Assembly (NCBI RefSeq): GCF_037975245.1 | Contig: NC_092567.1 | Span: 24,606,876 to 24,670,875 of the forward strand | Source: Apostichopus japonicus | Taxonomy: Eukaryota; Echinodermata; Holothuroidea; Aspidochirotida; Stichopodidae | Direction of reading: 5' to 3' | Length of the DNA: 64,000 bases | Shown here: piece by piece, positions 22,860 to 35,900 of the stretch | How the letters are laid out: every line of letters begins with the position of its first letter | Numbering within the stretch: the stretch's first letter is position 1 | Made by a program: the position numbers and the translations under genes | Notes under the pieces: generated by a model | The model's database searches: none | Told to the model about the DNA's origin: nothing | The model's input: only the letters and a program-made list of their open reading frames with translations

Positions 22860-23846
22860 TATATATAGATATAGTAGATATGCACTATATATATCTGTAG
22901 TTTTTGTCATGAATTTGCTTGTGCTATTCGATCGTTGAATTATTACGTGTGACATTTAGTTTCTATAAATCCCGCGAGTATGAATTGTCCGGGTTTTACT
23001 ATCGAATGAGATTTGCTTAAACGATTTGGTATATTAAGAATATAATATCCGATAGTTACTGTAAGAGAACATTTTGTTTACTCTCGTGAAAAAGAGTTAA
23101 CACGCATTAACTGAGAAACGAATGAAAGGCCAAGGGGTTCCATAAGGGGGCCCTGAAATACGGAATAACGAATAATTCATTTGCAATTTAATCACATAGT
23201 ACTTATGGAAAATAAATATTTATGAAAGGGGTCCGGTGACACATAACACTTGTAGCCGGGCCCTGAACTGGAGTACGACACCAATGGAAATGTTTTTTAA
23301 CCGTAACCTGAGGTGCAAGACGGTTGGGGCTCTTGTTTTTATAAAGAGGTACGCTTTGTGGTGGCAGTAGTTTTAAAATAACCGAAGGACGATATAGATG
23401 TATATATGCTGTTCATGAAGTAAGTTTTAGTGCCAACATTCATCATCCTAGAACTCGTAATCAACTCTTGGAAATGTAACCAACTCTTGGAAATGTTATT
23501 CATCGCATCATAAATCTTTTTTCTTCCCAACTGTAAGTAAAATTAGTACCTGCATAAAATTACCATCATTTTTATTAAAATTTCAAAATCTTTTCAAAAC
23601 TGATGATACAAGTACATATATTCTCTTTTGTTCTTTCTTTCTTCATTTTTTTTCTTTTTGGCAAAGAAGACTAAAATATTTACTGACATATTCTGTGATT
23701 TCAGTGCTATTTCGGCAGCAATATTCATTAATCTGTAGAATCGCTGATGATGTTCTGCTACTACATAGTGGTTGGTCTTATACCAACAGTATATAGGAAT
23801 TATTCAATATTCTTATTTATATAGGATATTAAATATCGCTGGAAGG

Positions 23847-23937
23847 ATGGCGAATCTTACAGTAGAAGAACAGCTCAAAGTACTGCAACACAACTCTGAC
23901 ACATTCTTTATTGTTATTGAGGCGGCACTGATCTCAC
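23847..23937 (+). CDS. AMT: Ammonium transporter exon 1
   Basis: Codes [20 protein letters not shown] then [10 protein letters not shown] plus one base, ending at a CAC|GTAAGT donor. The extracellular N-terminus with NSDTFF before the first helix is standard for this family, and phase 1 fits exon 2 exactly (S-L-M-Q-F-G). This exon lies 8.2 kb from exon 2 and would be missed by a search starting at the first strong similarity. The start is the only ATG in frame. Confidence 0.85.
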
Positions 23938-26900
23938 GTAAGTATAAGATAAGTGATTTACTGTATAACACTGAGTTAAAAGTTTCTATACCCCCTCCCC
24001 TCATCGTCCCGCCCCCTCAACCGCCCCTTACCTCCCCCTCCTCCAAATATACGGTTACATCTCTATGTTCCGACGTCTCTACGTTCCGACAATTTTTTTG
24101 AACTCTAATTTTTGGCCAAAATTTTTGACCAATACGTTTTCGGACCCAATTTTTTCGGACCTAAATTTTTTTGGACCAAAATGTTTTTATAATCCAATTT
24201 TTTTTTACTCTAAAATTTTTTATAACCAAAATTTTGGTCCCCCAACAAAAATTGGGTCCGAAAATTTTGGTCAAAAAAAAATATTGTCGGAACATAGAGA
24301 CGTCGGAACATAGAGACGTCGGAACATAGAGACGTCGGAACATTGGGATGTCACCAAATATGCACCCTCTTAATTTGGGGTGAGCGTGTCCATTATGAAG
24401 GTATTTGCAATTGTAGTTGTGTAAAATGATGCAATTTTTTTAATTATCATTTTGTACTGGGATACTCGAGTCTGCTTATACTTTCAATATGAAAAACAAG
24501 AAAAGGCAAAAATAAAAATGGTAATTTTCGGAGAGGCACAAGTAACACCCACACACAAAACGGCAACAATGGAGATTCTTTCAAAAATCATGATAATTTC
24601 CAAAAATAGAATAAAATATTTTGGTAGCCTTTTCGGGGATTTCTTCGTCATAGCAAACCAGCTGTATAAAATCATGTGTTGTGGTGTACTTTTCCTAATT
24701 TAGAAGATGACTTTTAGGTACAAAATTAATTTTGATTTGTTGTGGAATATGAAAACATACTGCCGCCATCAGTCCAGGCTTGTATTTTTTTAACACTCAA
24801 GTTTAGAGAAATAAGGCTTTTTAAAACATTTGTGGGTCATTAATTCAAGCGACTGAACTACTGAGTCTAACACTGAGACCATCAAGTATAGTTCCTCAGA
24901 TATACCACCAAAACTCATTATATATTTCTCAAATAACATGTTTACAACTACAAGGCATCGCAAATGGTGTTGAGTACTATATGAATTCTTTCTTGTGTCC
25001 ACACGAGGTCATAATGGACATTCGTGAAGGTATCCTTGAAGTAGCATTCCACATATTTGGCATATAGTTTAAAGCTTTATATCTTGATATTTAAAGCTTT
25101 TTATCTTGATAACCGGAATAACCATCAAAGCATTTCTATGACTCAGCCATTCTCGCCCTTTTGATGGACTTGGAAATATCAAGACTTACTTCTGCATGAC
25201 GCCATCCTTTGACTGTAACGTAAACACAGTCATAGTCAACAAGCACGACTAACGCGATAATACTGATGCAATCACGTTATTTTGCTTCAACTAAACATTA
25301 GACACCACCCCCCTCACCCACTGGTTGAACAACCCCTGGTTGAACAATGTGACCCAGTTCAAGTTTTGGACTTGAAATTGCGTGTGAATGGAGACGACAA
25401 AAAGGTATTGTTGTCTGCTTTTAACTTATTGTTTTACTCACGAACGATAGACCTATTGTTTGTATGTTAATATAATCAGTATTTTTGTTATCAAACAATT
25501 GAAAGTTTGCCCCTCTCTTTTATACGTGTTTTTAGTTATTTGATGTTACGTGTCTAAGAACTCTTTATTCCAAGTCTAGATTTTACATAGGTATATATAT
25601 ATAGGTATATATATATTACCGGGGGTGAGGAACGCGGAGGGGGAGGGGAGAGGAATGGGAGGGGAGGGGAGGGAAACAGAGGGAGTTTCAGCGAAGGAAC
25701 GAGGTATAGGATAGATGGAGTTTACTATGTATATTCAATACGACGTCATCCAAACGTTTTGCTTAAAGAAAATTTTGTGAAGAACTTTCATTCTATAAGC
25801 ATTAAATTGAGGAAAATAATATATATATAAGAGAAAATAATAAAACGATAACTTAAAAGTGAAAATGGTTTAAAACTGCAAGTGCACCTTCATGGACTAG
25901 AGGGGAAAAAAAACTGGTTCATATAAATAGAAACATAAATTACGAATATTCTAAAAAAGATAAAAGTATCCTTTTCAGAGCCTAAATGATCGAATCTGTT
26001 GTAGAGATTTTAGCAAATTTTAACCAATTCTAAAGTTATGGATGTATGAGAAACAAAATCTCAGCCACCATGAGTGGTCTATATTGTAGAGATGTATAAG
26101 GTTGTCATGTTGTAAATGTGCGATGCCATAGCATATCATAAGGAAATACCGACTTATTCATTCTAAATATGTTTTATAACTATTATTATTTTTTTTATAT
26201 ATTAAGTTTATAATATTAGCATTGTTGGTGAGCATGTGTTGTTTTGAAAACCGATCTCCACTACATAAACTAAATATTGTACTACACGTGGAGCGATGAT
26301 GATGTCATATTTAGACTTGTTCAAGTCTTAAGCCTTGTGTGCTAAGTATACCATATAACCATGTGATATCTCACATAGGGAATTTGAATTTTGCTTAGCT
26401 TTTTAGGGAGGTTACCCTTCACGTATATAGTACAATGTTGATGGTTCGTTGTGTGTTATTACTGTGTCATACACACCAGTACCATTGAGTTCTTTCAGAA
26501 GATTTGAAACACTTTATAATTAGGTAAGTTCATGTAAATACAATGAAGCAAACAACAGTTTCTTTAGACCAAACCCTCACGTCTGCACTCATAGATTTCG
26601 CGGCTTGATACCTTTATTATGTTCGTTCATTCCAGTACATTAATTCCAACGTTTTGCACCTGTGAATTGATCGTAAAATGTCTTCGGCTGGAGGTAACAT
26701 CAAGTGTGAAGTAAAACACTATTATGGAAACCCCTGTTACTATACGTATACATGTTAGTCACCGTATCTAAAGGCAAAAAGTGAAGCTAATTTGTCTTTA
26801 TTATTTGACATAGTTAGGAGAAAGCCAAAAATATCGACTGCAAATGGTATCACAGATCCAACGTTGCACGGAGTTTTTGCCTGTAGCGACGGTATTTGTA

Positions 26901-29900
26901 ATTGAATACTGTAGTTGTTATAAAAAGGATGCAACTTTTACAATGACACCTTTTACTCAGGATGGGCTACTCGAATATCGAATCTGCTTAATTTCGCCAA
27001 GAAAATACTTGAAAAGTAAAATCAAATGGGTAATAGATTTCGACTTCCGGTGGTACCATTTAGAATGACGTCACCCGTCTGATCATTGGGATCGCCAACG
27101 GTCATTGAGTCTGACCTCTGTTTCTTCAGTAATGTTTTTCATGTATTGTAAATATCACAAATGTTTGCGATAAGTCAACACTCCAACTGCCCGAGGCCAA
27201 ACATCACCGGAAGAAAATCATGGTGTTTGTCTGTTATTGAGAGCAAAGTCAATTATTCACAACCCCTTTTCTTTTGTATTCAAAAACTAATCCTTCCAAC
27301 CGGATTGTATGAGCATTTAGTCAAGGTCTAAAGTCTCCTCGTGCCATCATTAATTTAGTCAAACTTTAATTTTTGACCTATTTAAAATTATCTGGGTATC
27401 AGGTCGGTATAAAGCTGATTTGAAGTAACTGGTTAATTGAATTACAGAACAGGTGATTGCTTGTTGATTAATTAAGTTTTACCTACTTTTTACCTACTTA
27501 GGGTTCACACTTACTACCCGGCACAGAGTGAGAATTTACTCTAACTTTGAGAATGTTCACAAATCATCAAACTTTCGAGAGCTGAATTCGATATTCTCCT
27601 TGGAATGATTACGCCCAACATTTGGTTTTATATACAGTATAAAAGCACTCACTAGTTCAGGGTTGTCCAACCTACGGCCCGCGGGCCACAGTTCGGCCCG
27701 CCGCAGGGTTGCGTCCGGCGAAATTTTAGTGAGCAGAATTATTGATAACAATTTGAAGCTATATAATCAATCATTCGAACCTTCTGGGTCCAAAAAACTG
27801 GATACAGGTCAGTTTTTTTGACACTCTCAGCGGAGGGGGGGGGGCGGCTGGACTTTATTCATCTGTTTTATCAGGAAGGAAAATAAATCAGTGCGCTCCG
27901 CGCGCAGTGCTCACATTTTGTTGCCTTGGGCTTCGGGCAAAAAAAAAAATCTAAAAATCGAGCGTAGGGTTCATGCGGCCCCTCCTTCATCATAATCATT
28001 CCATGTGGCCCTCCTCTGCAAAAGGTTGGACAACCCTGCACTAGTTGTATAATTAAATTAGAAGTAAGTCGCTCTTTGATATAAGAGTAAAATTTACGCC
28101 GTGAAGAGTGAACTCTCTCTCTCACTCTTGAATTCAGAGTGTGTCCATACCAATACCAAGGGAATCGTTCATCCAGTGTATACAATTTGCTATGTGTATA
28201 TGACCAGTGCGAAGTATATAAACTTGACCTATAGTCATATTCCTCAAAACGTGACTTTGGTCAATAAAAGTTCCATGCTAAAAACTGCTTCAGAGAATGT
28301 TTGCCTATATACCATACAGCTATATACTATATAGGAGGCTAAGTTTACCTCGTAGTAAATTCTCATGCTGTTAACAAGACATCTGAAAATGGAAATTCTT
28401 CCTTATTTCCCCCATACCTTCAAGATTACGAAAGATATTTGGTGATTGTTTTAATTATCATTTACAAGAATGACACAGATTTCTGCATACTCCCTTCGGA
28501 TTTTTTTATTCAAAAAAAAAAAAAAAAATTAAAGAAAAATCTGATTTAAAGAAGGAGTCAATGGTTTGAATCTTTTCATAGCCCAACATTGATGTCTTAC
28601 CTCTTTTCAAGTTTTGTTTATAACCTTTCCAATAAGTTTCCCCGTTGGATATTTGCTGCTATTCATTATATACTTTGGAATATTCACAGTATATATACCG
28701 ATATGCAACAATCGGAACTCATTGCATAACTTCAAACTGGTGGAACTTTTAATCTTTTACCTATTAATAATCTTCACTAGACAGTAGTTTTTCCCTTAGA
28801 TAAACAATTATGTTTTCCAAAAATTCAGTATAATACAAGTGTAAACAACATTAGCAAATGCTATTCGCAACCCATCAATCATTTTGTATTTAACCAGTGT
28901 AGGTTGGTAGCATTATATGGCGCCGGCTTTATTTATCTTTGTTTCTCACTCCCTTCGGGTGAATGACGTCTAAGCCACGCATAGAATGCAATTGTCGATG
29001 GAGAATATACATCTTTGAATTTTACATGTGGCCTGACAATTCCCCAATTAACGGTCCCCGTTATGGGGTTTTGACAAGTAGTCGAGTTCATCAAACAACC
29101 GTCTAACAAAATAAATATGAAATATAATCACATAGGTTAAGTAATAAATACACACGAACGAAGACTTGGGCAAGTCTAATTGTTTTGTATCATTGAGTCG
29201 TGGCAACTCCCTGATCATGCCACATACCTGTTATGGCATTACGTATTTAATACACTGTTTATATTCTATAATTTACCTTGGTTATCATCATTGCAACAAA
29301 AACTGCTCTACCAAAAATATTGACGGTCCTATATAACATGATATTATCCTGGCGTTGGTTTCCATGCCAAACAAATTCTGCCATGAAAATACTTCAGAAC
29401 AGTAAAGCAAAGTATTACCACCTACTAGTGGCATTATGACACATCACAGACTAACAAATTGACAAATTTGTCTTCTTCTTCTTTTGTCCTTAAAGGTTTC
29501 CAATTAAATTTAAATTAAATCAGAATATAAGCAGTATTGATACTGAAATATATATATTATCGTTAGATCATGTAAAAAGTTTCAATATAATGTTTCTAAA
29601 TATAATTTTACAGAAAGTAAACATTTTAGAAAATATTAACAGGCGCGTATCCAGGATTTTCAAACCCGGGGGGCGCGAATTACTATCTAAGCGGAGCGCC
29701 ACCATCGGTTGGCGCGCAGCGTACAAGAAAAGTTCTTGTTTTGAACCCCCCCCCCCCCAGATCACCGGAAACGGCACTTCTCGGGCTTGAAATGACCAAC
29801 CAGATGTACACTTTTTGCCTGAGAACCATGTATTTCCTAATAGTTTTTTTTTTCCATCCATAACCTTTTTGAAGTTTGTCAACCCGGCACACATCATGTT

Positions 29901-32900
29901 CGACCTGATGGCATCTCCTGTGGGTCTTTGCTTTTGTAGGTGATTCTACGTCGCGGCCCACAATACCCGTCAGCCCCACTTTTCAAGGTTTTAAGCCCCA
30001 TATTTGTTCAGAATTTGAAAATTCACATTTCTCGTGAATAAACTCACTTGAAAACATACCCATAATGTTGTACAAAATTTCATCTATGGACAACCAATAT
30101 AGAAAAACTTCCTTCAACCCCTAACAGACCGGTCAAAATTGCACGAGTAGAGAGAAGTGTGATGCAGAATGTTGGTCATAAATTTTCGAAAATTCAGACA
30201 GTTAATTTATTGGTGTACATACATTAAAACTTCTTATAACGGCTATTATAAAACTTGGTTGAAGGAAATGAAAAAATAGGAGATATTTCCTTCAACCGAA
30301 CACTACACACATAGGCGTAGGAGGCGCGGCGGCAGTGGCGGAGCTAGGGGTATTGGTCAGGAGTGGCGAGAATGGTCTGTAGGAGCGCTTTCGACACTAT
30401 CTAAGCGGAGCGCCACCACTGGTTGGCGCGTAGCGTACAGAAAATTTTTGAATAAAGATACTCCCTAGATCGCCGGAAATGACCCTTTCCGGGCCTGGCT
30501 AATTTGCAGATAAACGAAGAATAAGGTGTCATCGCCAAATTACACCAAGAAAATGTGAGAAATGTCAATAAGTAGATGAGAGCGCAATAAAAAAGTTAAT
30601 AATCACGAATAAGTAAAAAGTGGTAAAGAGCTGAAAAAGGCGCCAGCAGTCCATTTGAGTCCGTCAGGGGGGGGGGGCATCCACCCCCCCCGACCGTATG
30701 GACGCTCCGCCACTCTGCGGCGGGGGTGCAGCCCCTAATTCGCCATTACTAATGTAAAAGAGAGTTTTGACATAATTGGACCTCCATGCTTTTTATACAT
30801 CTACATGAGACATGTCGTTGTTTATATTAGCATCCCGCGAAATACTGCGCAATTTGAACGGACCGTACGGTACATGATGGCATGCGATGTAATAACCGAT
30901 GCTTGCTTATATGATATTGACATGAACACGTTGAACGCGCGCTTGGCGCGCGAAAATTTTTGGTTATTTTTTCAGGCAAGTCGGACAGTTTTGAGGCTTT
31001 TCATCCTGGAACGCCATTTTCATGCTCACTGATATGATGTGATATCTGCTGTTTGCGTTACAAATTCGAACAGGCGCGTAGCGAGGAATTTGCCAAGGGA
31101 GGGGCGAAGCCTGTAGGCAAATTATCTAAGCGTAGCGCCACCATAGGTTGGCGCGAAGCGTACAAGAAAATTTTGGCCGAAAATGCCTCCCAGATCGCTG
31201 GAAATGGCACTACCCAGGCCTTGTAAGTTGCCTCTAAGCACTTTCTATTTTGAAATTACTTAGCGATATCATTAAAAAAAAATGCTGAATGGGGGGGGGC
31301 GGGCGGTCGCCCCCATCCCAAAATGCGTCATGTTCCCCGACGACACGGTCGAGTTCGAGACCAGCAACAGTTGGTTTCATAGCACAATTCTACACACGCG
31401 TTATGATAGACCATATATAGTACATATATAGATCATTAGTGAGAGAGGAAAATGGAAACGTCAGAAAATGGAGTTGTCGGTGTAAGGGGTAGGGTGAGTC
31501 ACACTTTTACGAAATCATTGATCCGTCACTGGCTACCCTTCAGCGCTGTAATGATGTCACTGTTCCTCTTTCTCTCCCCGGTGTCTTCGCGTTTTTCTTT
31601 TACTCCCTCCTTTTCTCCTTTTTCTCTCTTTCTTCTTTTTCTTTTCCCTTCCTTCCTCTCCTCCTCCTCTTTCTTCCCCTCTTTTTTCCTTTTTTCTTCT
31701 CTTTTTTTTCTCTCCTCTTTTTCTTACCCGGGGGGCGCGCGCCCCCAACGCCCCCCCCCTGGATACGCACCTGAATAAGGATGATGTTATATTTAGACTT
31801 GATCGAGTCTTCAGCCTTACGTTTGAACAGACATGTAACATGTGATATCTTAAAAAAACGGTATAAGATTTTCGTTACTTGATTGAGAAAGTTGTTCATC
31901 ACATATCTCTATCAAAACGACCTAGGATGATGGTTTGGTGGTTTTTTTTATTGGTATTATTTAAATTTCCAAACCATAAAATGCTGTTGCAACGATAAAT
32001 CTTTCGGTACGAACTCCTCCCCTCCCCTCCTCCTCTCCCTCTTTTTCCCTTCTCCTCCCCTTTCCCTCCCCTTACCCTCCCCCTCCCCTCCCCCCAAACA
32101 ACACACACGTTCGTCTTTGTTTTTATTCTTTTCTATATGGTCAAAGTAGCAACTCTTCGTTTATTTGCTTTCCTTTTAGTAATGCAGTTTGGATTTGCCT
32201 TCTTGGAAGCAGGTTCTGTAAGGGCGAAAAATACAACCAATATTCTCATTAAGAATATTCTCGATTTATGTAAGTTGCCACAAGACTGCACACATTTAAA
32301 ACATCCTTTTTCAGGTTTGATAGTCTTTTTTTTTCTTTTCAAGAGAATGTGTGTAGGGAAATATTCTATGAAAATTCATGCATATGCATAAACAACCTTA
32401 GTTTAGTGTTCTTAAATTCTAAATAACAATCATTGGGAAGTTTCGATTCACTTTGTATTAAGTTTTACGTGGTACGGTAACTTTATGCATGATTACTAAT
32501 TTAACAAAAGAGATATATTATTTACCCCCCCCCCCCAAAAACCCGTTTATTTGAAAGAATTGGTTTGTTACTCCTCAGAAATTTTTCTCCAGTAAATATG
32601 GGATAATTGCATTAACAGACCTGATCTTTAAATATACATCTTTAATTATAAAATGTGTTTAATCATTTAGGGTCTTATTGTCCGAAACTGGACGATCGCC
32701 CCCTTCTTAACTTTGTTCCACGCCCCCGTTTAACACTTTGGTTTCATTTCTGTTTCCCCGATTCTATTTGTAATTAGATGTGGGGGCGCTGTGTTACTGG
32801 ATGTTTGGTTACGCATTCGCCTTCGGTAAACCAGGAAATCTCATGATTGGAGGCGGTTATTTCTTCTTCATTAACTTCCCAGAGACCGAACTTCCGCTTT

Positions 32901-35900
32901 TCTTCTTTCATTGGGTGTTTGCTGCCACCGCGACTACCATCGTGTCCGGTGCAGTCGCTGAGAGGACAGAGTTTGTGTCCTATTTATTTTACTCGGTGGG
33001 CTTGACAGGTGAGGACAACGGAAATCTGGAAAACTTTACCTACGTGTTTCAAAAGTGATAGATCTATAGAACGCCAAATGGGCCACGTACGATTATAAAA
33101 ATATTATGAAAGTACACGTTGATAATATCAAAATACTCGTTGATAATGTAGTCTTTGATTATATAAAAGTACTCGTTGATAACAAACAAAAAACAAGAAG
33201 ATTATATACATGCACCCGATTATAATATATAACTACTCTTTGATAATATACACTTACACAACGATAATAGATAAGGTAAAAACTATAATATTGTCGATGT
33301 ATACATTATCATCGTGTACATATACTTTATTGTTACCACTCGTTCATATGGATCGGGCTAATACAACATACGGGCAGAAAATAATGGAAAGCACATGATG
33401 ATAATATAAAAAAAAAACTTCTCGATGATATATATGAATGCACAGGATGATATTATATAAGTACACTTTGATAATATAAACGCACACAATGATAATATGC
33501 AAGTTCATGATGACATATCTAAGTTGTACTTTTGGCGTTCCATATTAATCGGGAGGGTCAATGTAAAGAAAGATTTCGCAGTGCATGTGTGTAATAGGAT
33601 ACAATAATTCAATACAATGTGTAAAAAAAAGCGAAAACGGGTTGCGCCAATTGCACCACTTAATTAAAGTTCTACACAGTTTGCCAAGTTATAGAGCAAG
33701 ATTTTTATTGACTGTTTGCCAGGTGGGCAAATATTTTCTAATTGTAATTCTAATTGTAATTTTCCTTTCTAGCTCGTAAGTGACCCAGAATTGTTTTTGT
33801 GACGCCACAGACAAAATAGTCCGACAACAGATAAAAGTAATATCAAATCTAGCGAGAAACAATATTCGTTGATCCAGGGTTGTGTAGGGGTTGCCCCCTT
33901 ACAAAAAAGTAGTTCCACAACCTTGCGTTCATAAATTTGCTGTGTGTGAGGATAGTGTACGTAGTGTATATATGAAAAGATCTGATCGAAAGAAATAGCG
34001 TGTCCTTCAACCCCATTAACCTATATAACTTAGCTATATGATCACACTACACAAAAGTGGAAGCAAGATATGATTTTAAACAACCATAGCAGAAATCAGC
34101 CTGGTTGTGCATCCATTTTGTTTTATGAATTATAAGATTCTATTTCAGGCATGTCGTTCAAACGTGTTTATATTATCTAGACTGCAAGACTTGAAAAGAG
34201 AAATAAAAAACAGACAAACAACAAAAACGTCAAATTTGAGCACTTCGCTTATATTGCCTAAGCGGGGGGGGGGGGTGGGGGTGAGGGGGATGAGTGGGAT
34301 TCGGAATTGCCTTGAACGAAGGCACCCATGCAATCCATGGAATGACTCGTAGCAGAGGGCGGTAGTGTGGCTATCATTTTGTAAATGGCAGCTCGCAGTC
34401 TCTACATTATTAGATAAAGTAACGAATTAAACATTCCCACGACCTCTAACCTATCGGAATATGTTTACCGTTGATGACCTCCGCCCACATCTCTCTCTCT
34501 GTCCATCCATTTTGCTCTTTTTCTCCCCTCCCCCACAGGAATTATCTATCCTGTCGTGAGTCACTGGGCGTGGTCAGACGAGGGCTGGTTAGCTAATGGA
34601 CCCGACGTTGCATATAGGGTAACGGAGCCAAGCACTGCATTTACGAATACACCACTTAAGATCTGGATCTCTCCTCCTATAAATGAAGTTATAACTTACT
34701 ATTCCCTGCAGTCTCCCCACGCCCCACCCCCCCCCCCCTTCGTCTCCTACAAGCAAGGAAATAATTACCAAGATTTGAAAAAAATGTTTTGATTCGTTAT
34801 AGTATTAAAGGTGACCATTGGGATTTTACAGTATTTTTAACATTGCTAGAAGTTTTGAAAAGTATTTTTCTCGAGGTTCCTATTCTCCATGATTTCTAAA
34901 AGTAGAGAAGAGTTCAAATGAAATGATTTGATGGAGCAAGTAAAATGATCAGTGTTGAAATCTGTGCCTCAGTGACTATTATTTGAGGCTCTCTAGCATA
35001 TTCGGTGGCAATACTGATCACCTTCAATATTGTCACCATTAGGACATGTACTCCCTTAAAGATTATAGTCTGGCTTATCCTTGTACAGATAACGTAGATA
35101 ACGTAAGTTGTTAGTGTAGGTATACCGCATTCATGCCTGACGAGAGGGGTGTGTGACCAGTTTGGAGGGGGAGGGGGGTCAATTAAGGGAGCCCGGGAAA
35201 ATATGGGTTGAATATAAAAAATTCTCATTTTCATAATATGCTTCAGGAAAAATGAAGACCTGGACCTCGAGGCCACACGGTCTTCGTGAGTGTAATTAGA
35301 ACATGTCAATCACTTTCAAAGTGCCGTTATCAACAATTGTTAGTTTTATCCCCGTTATGCATCTATTATAGGTTAGGCTACTGTGTAACAGTGCTTATTT
35401 AAGAACGGAGGCGAAAGTTGTAATAGCCTTTAACTGGTAATACTCATTAACCGCTTTTTGCACCTTTTCGTGTCAACGGTTCTTACATTACATTAGGGAT
35501 CATGAAGGATTGTACTCATTATGGAATTATATATACACTGTACTAAGAAGGTATATAACTTTCTTAATAAAAAACAAAACACTTTCTTTGATGCTCATTA
35601 CGTAATTCTTTCGTTCATCAGGATTTTGCCGGAAGCGGTGTAGTTCATATGGTAGGTGGGACGGCCGCCCTAGTGGGAGCGGCCATTTTAGGTCCCAGGA
35701 TCGGACGGTTTGATGAAAATGGGAAACCGGTCGTGATACATGGTCACACTGTGCCGGTGAGTATACCATAACTACACAGTGAGTACGTACTGGTACTCAT
35801 ATTTTAACATAGTTATGTGTGTACTTGTACTCGCTTTCGAAGATTTGTACTCATACCAAGGGGAATTCCCGCACTTGTACTCGTAATGATGGTATTGTAC

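Larger units (their letters stand above)
17863..23846. other. Intergenic region between the ZP gene and the ammonium transporter
   Basis: 6 kb with no exon that I can support. A possible ATTAAA polyadenylation signal for the ZP gene is at about 18220. It contains a 13-bp perfect hairpin (19396-19425), a TA tract (22820-22855) and several AT-rich low-complexity runs. The 73-residue frame at 21517-21738 has a hydrophobic centre but no recognisable family. Confidence 0.6.
23938..32179 (+). other. Intron 1 of the ammonium transporter (8.2 kb)
   Basis: No exon of the gene is seen. The intron is a repeat trap: a foldback element (24053-24355), a hAT-like element (27658-28038), a cluster of related GC-rich repeats (29640-31330) including a nested insertion (30333-30717), and polypyrimidine tracts (31558-31730, 32010-32097). 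Confidence 0.7.

Noticed and set aside
25303-25403. Exon-like stretch reading [18 protein letters not shown] before a GT, with an AG upstream, faintly like the N-terminal part of a Cys-loop receptor
   Set aside because: It is short, isolated within the transporter intron, with a poor donor (GTATTG), and no partner exon was found.
31557-31902. Lys/Arg/Glu-rich open frames on the minus strand
   Set aside because: Complement of a polypyrimidine tract; composition artefact.
33110-33530. Interior GATAATAT array considered as a stand-alone satellite
   Set aside because: Paired inverted ends bracket it exactly, so it was annotated as part of an element.
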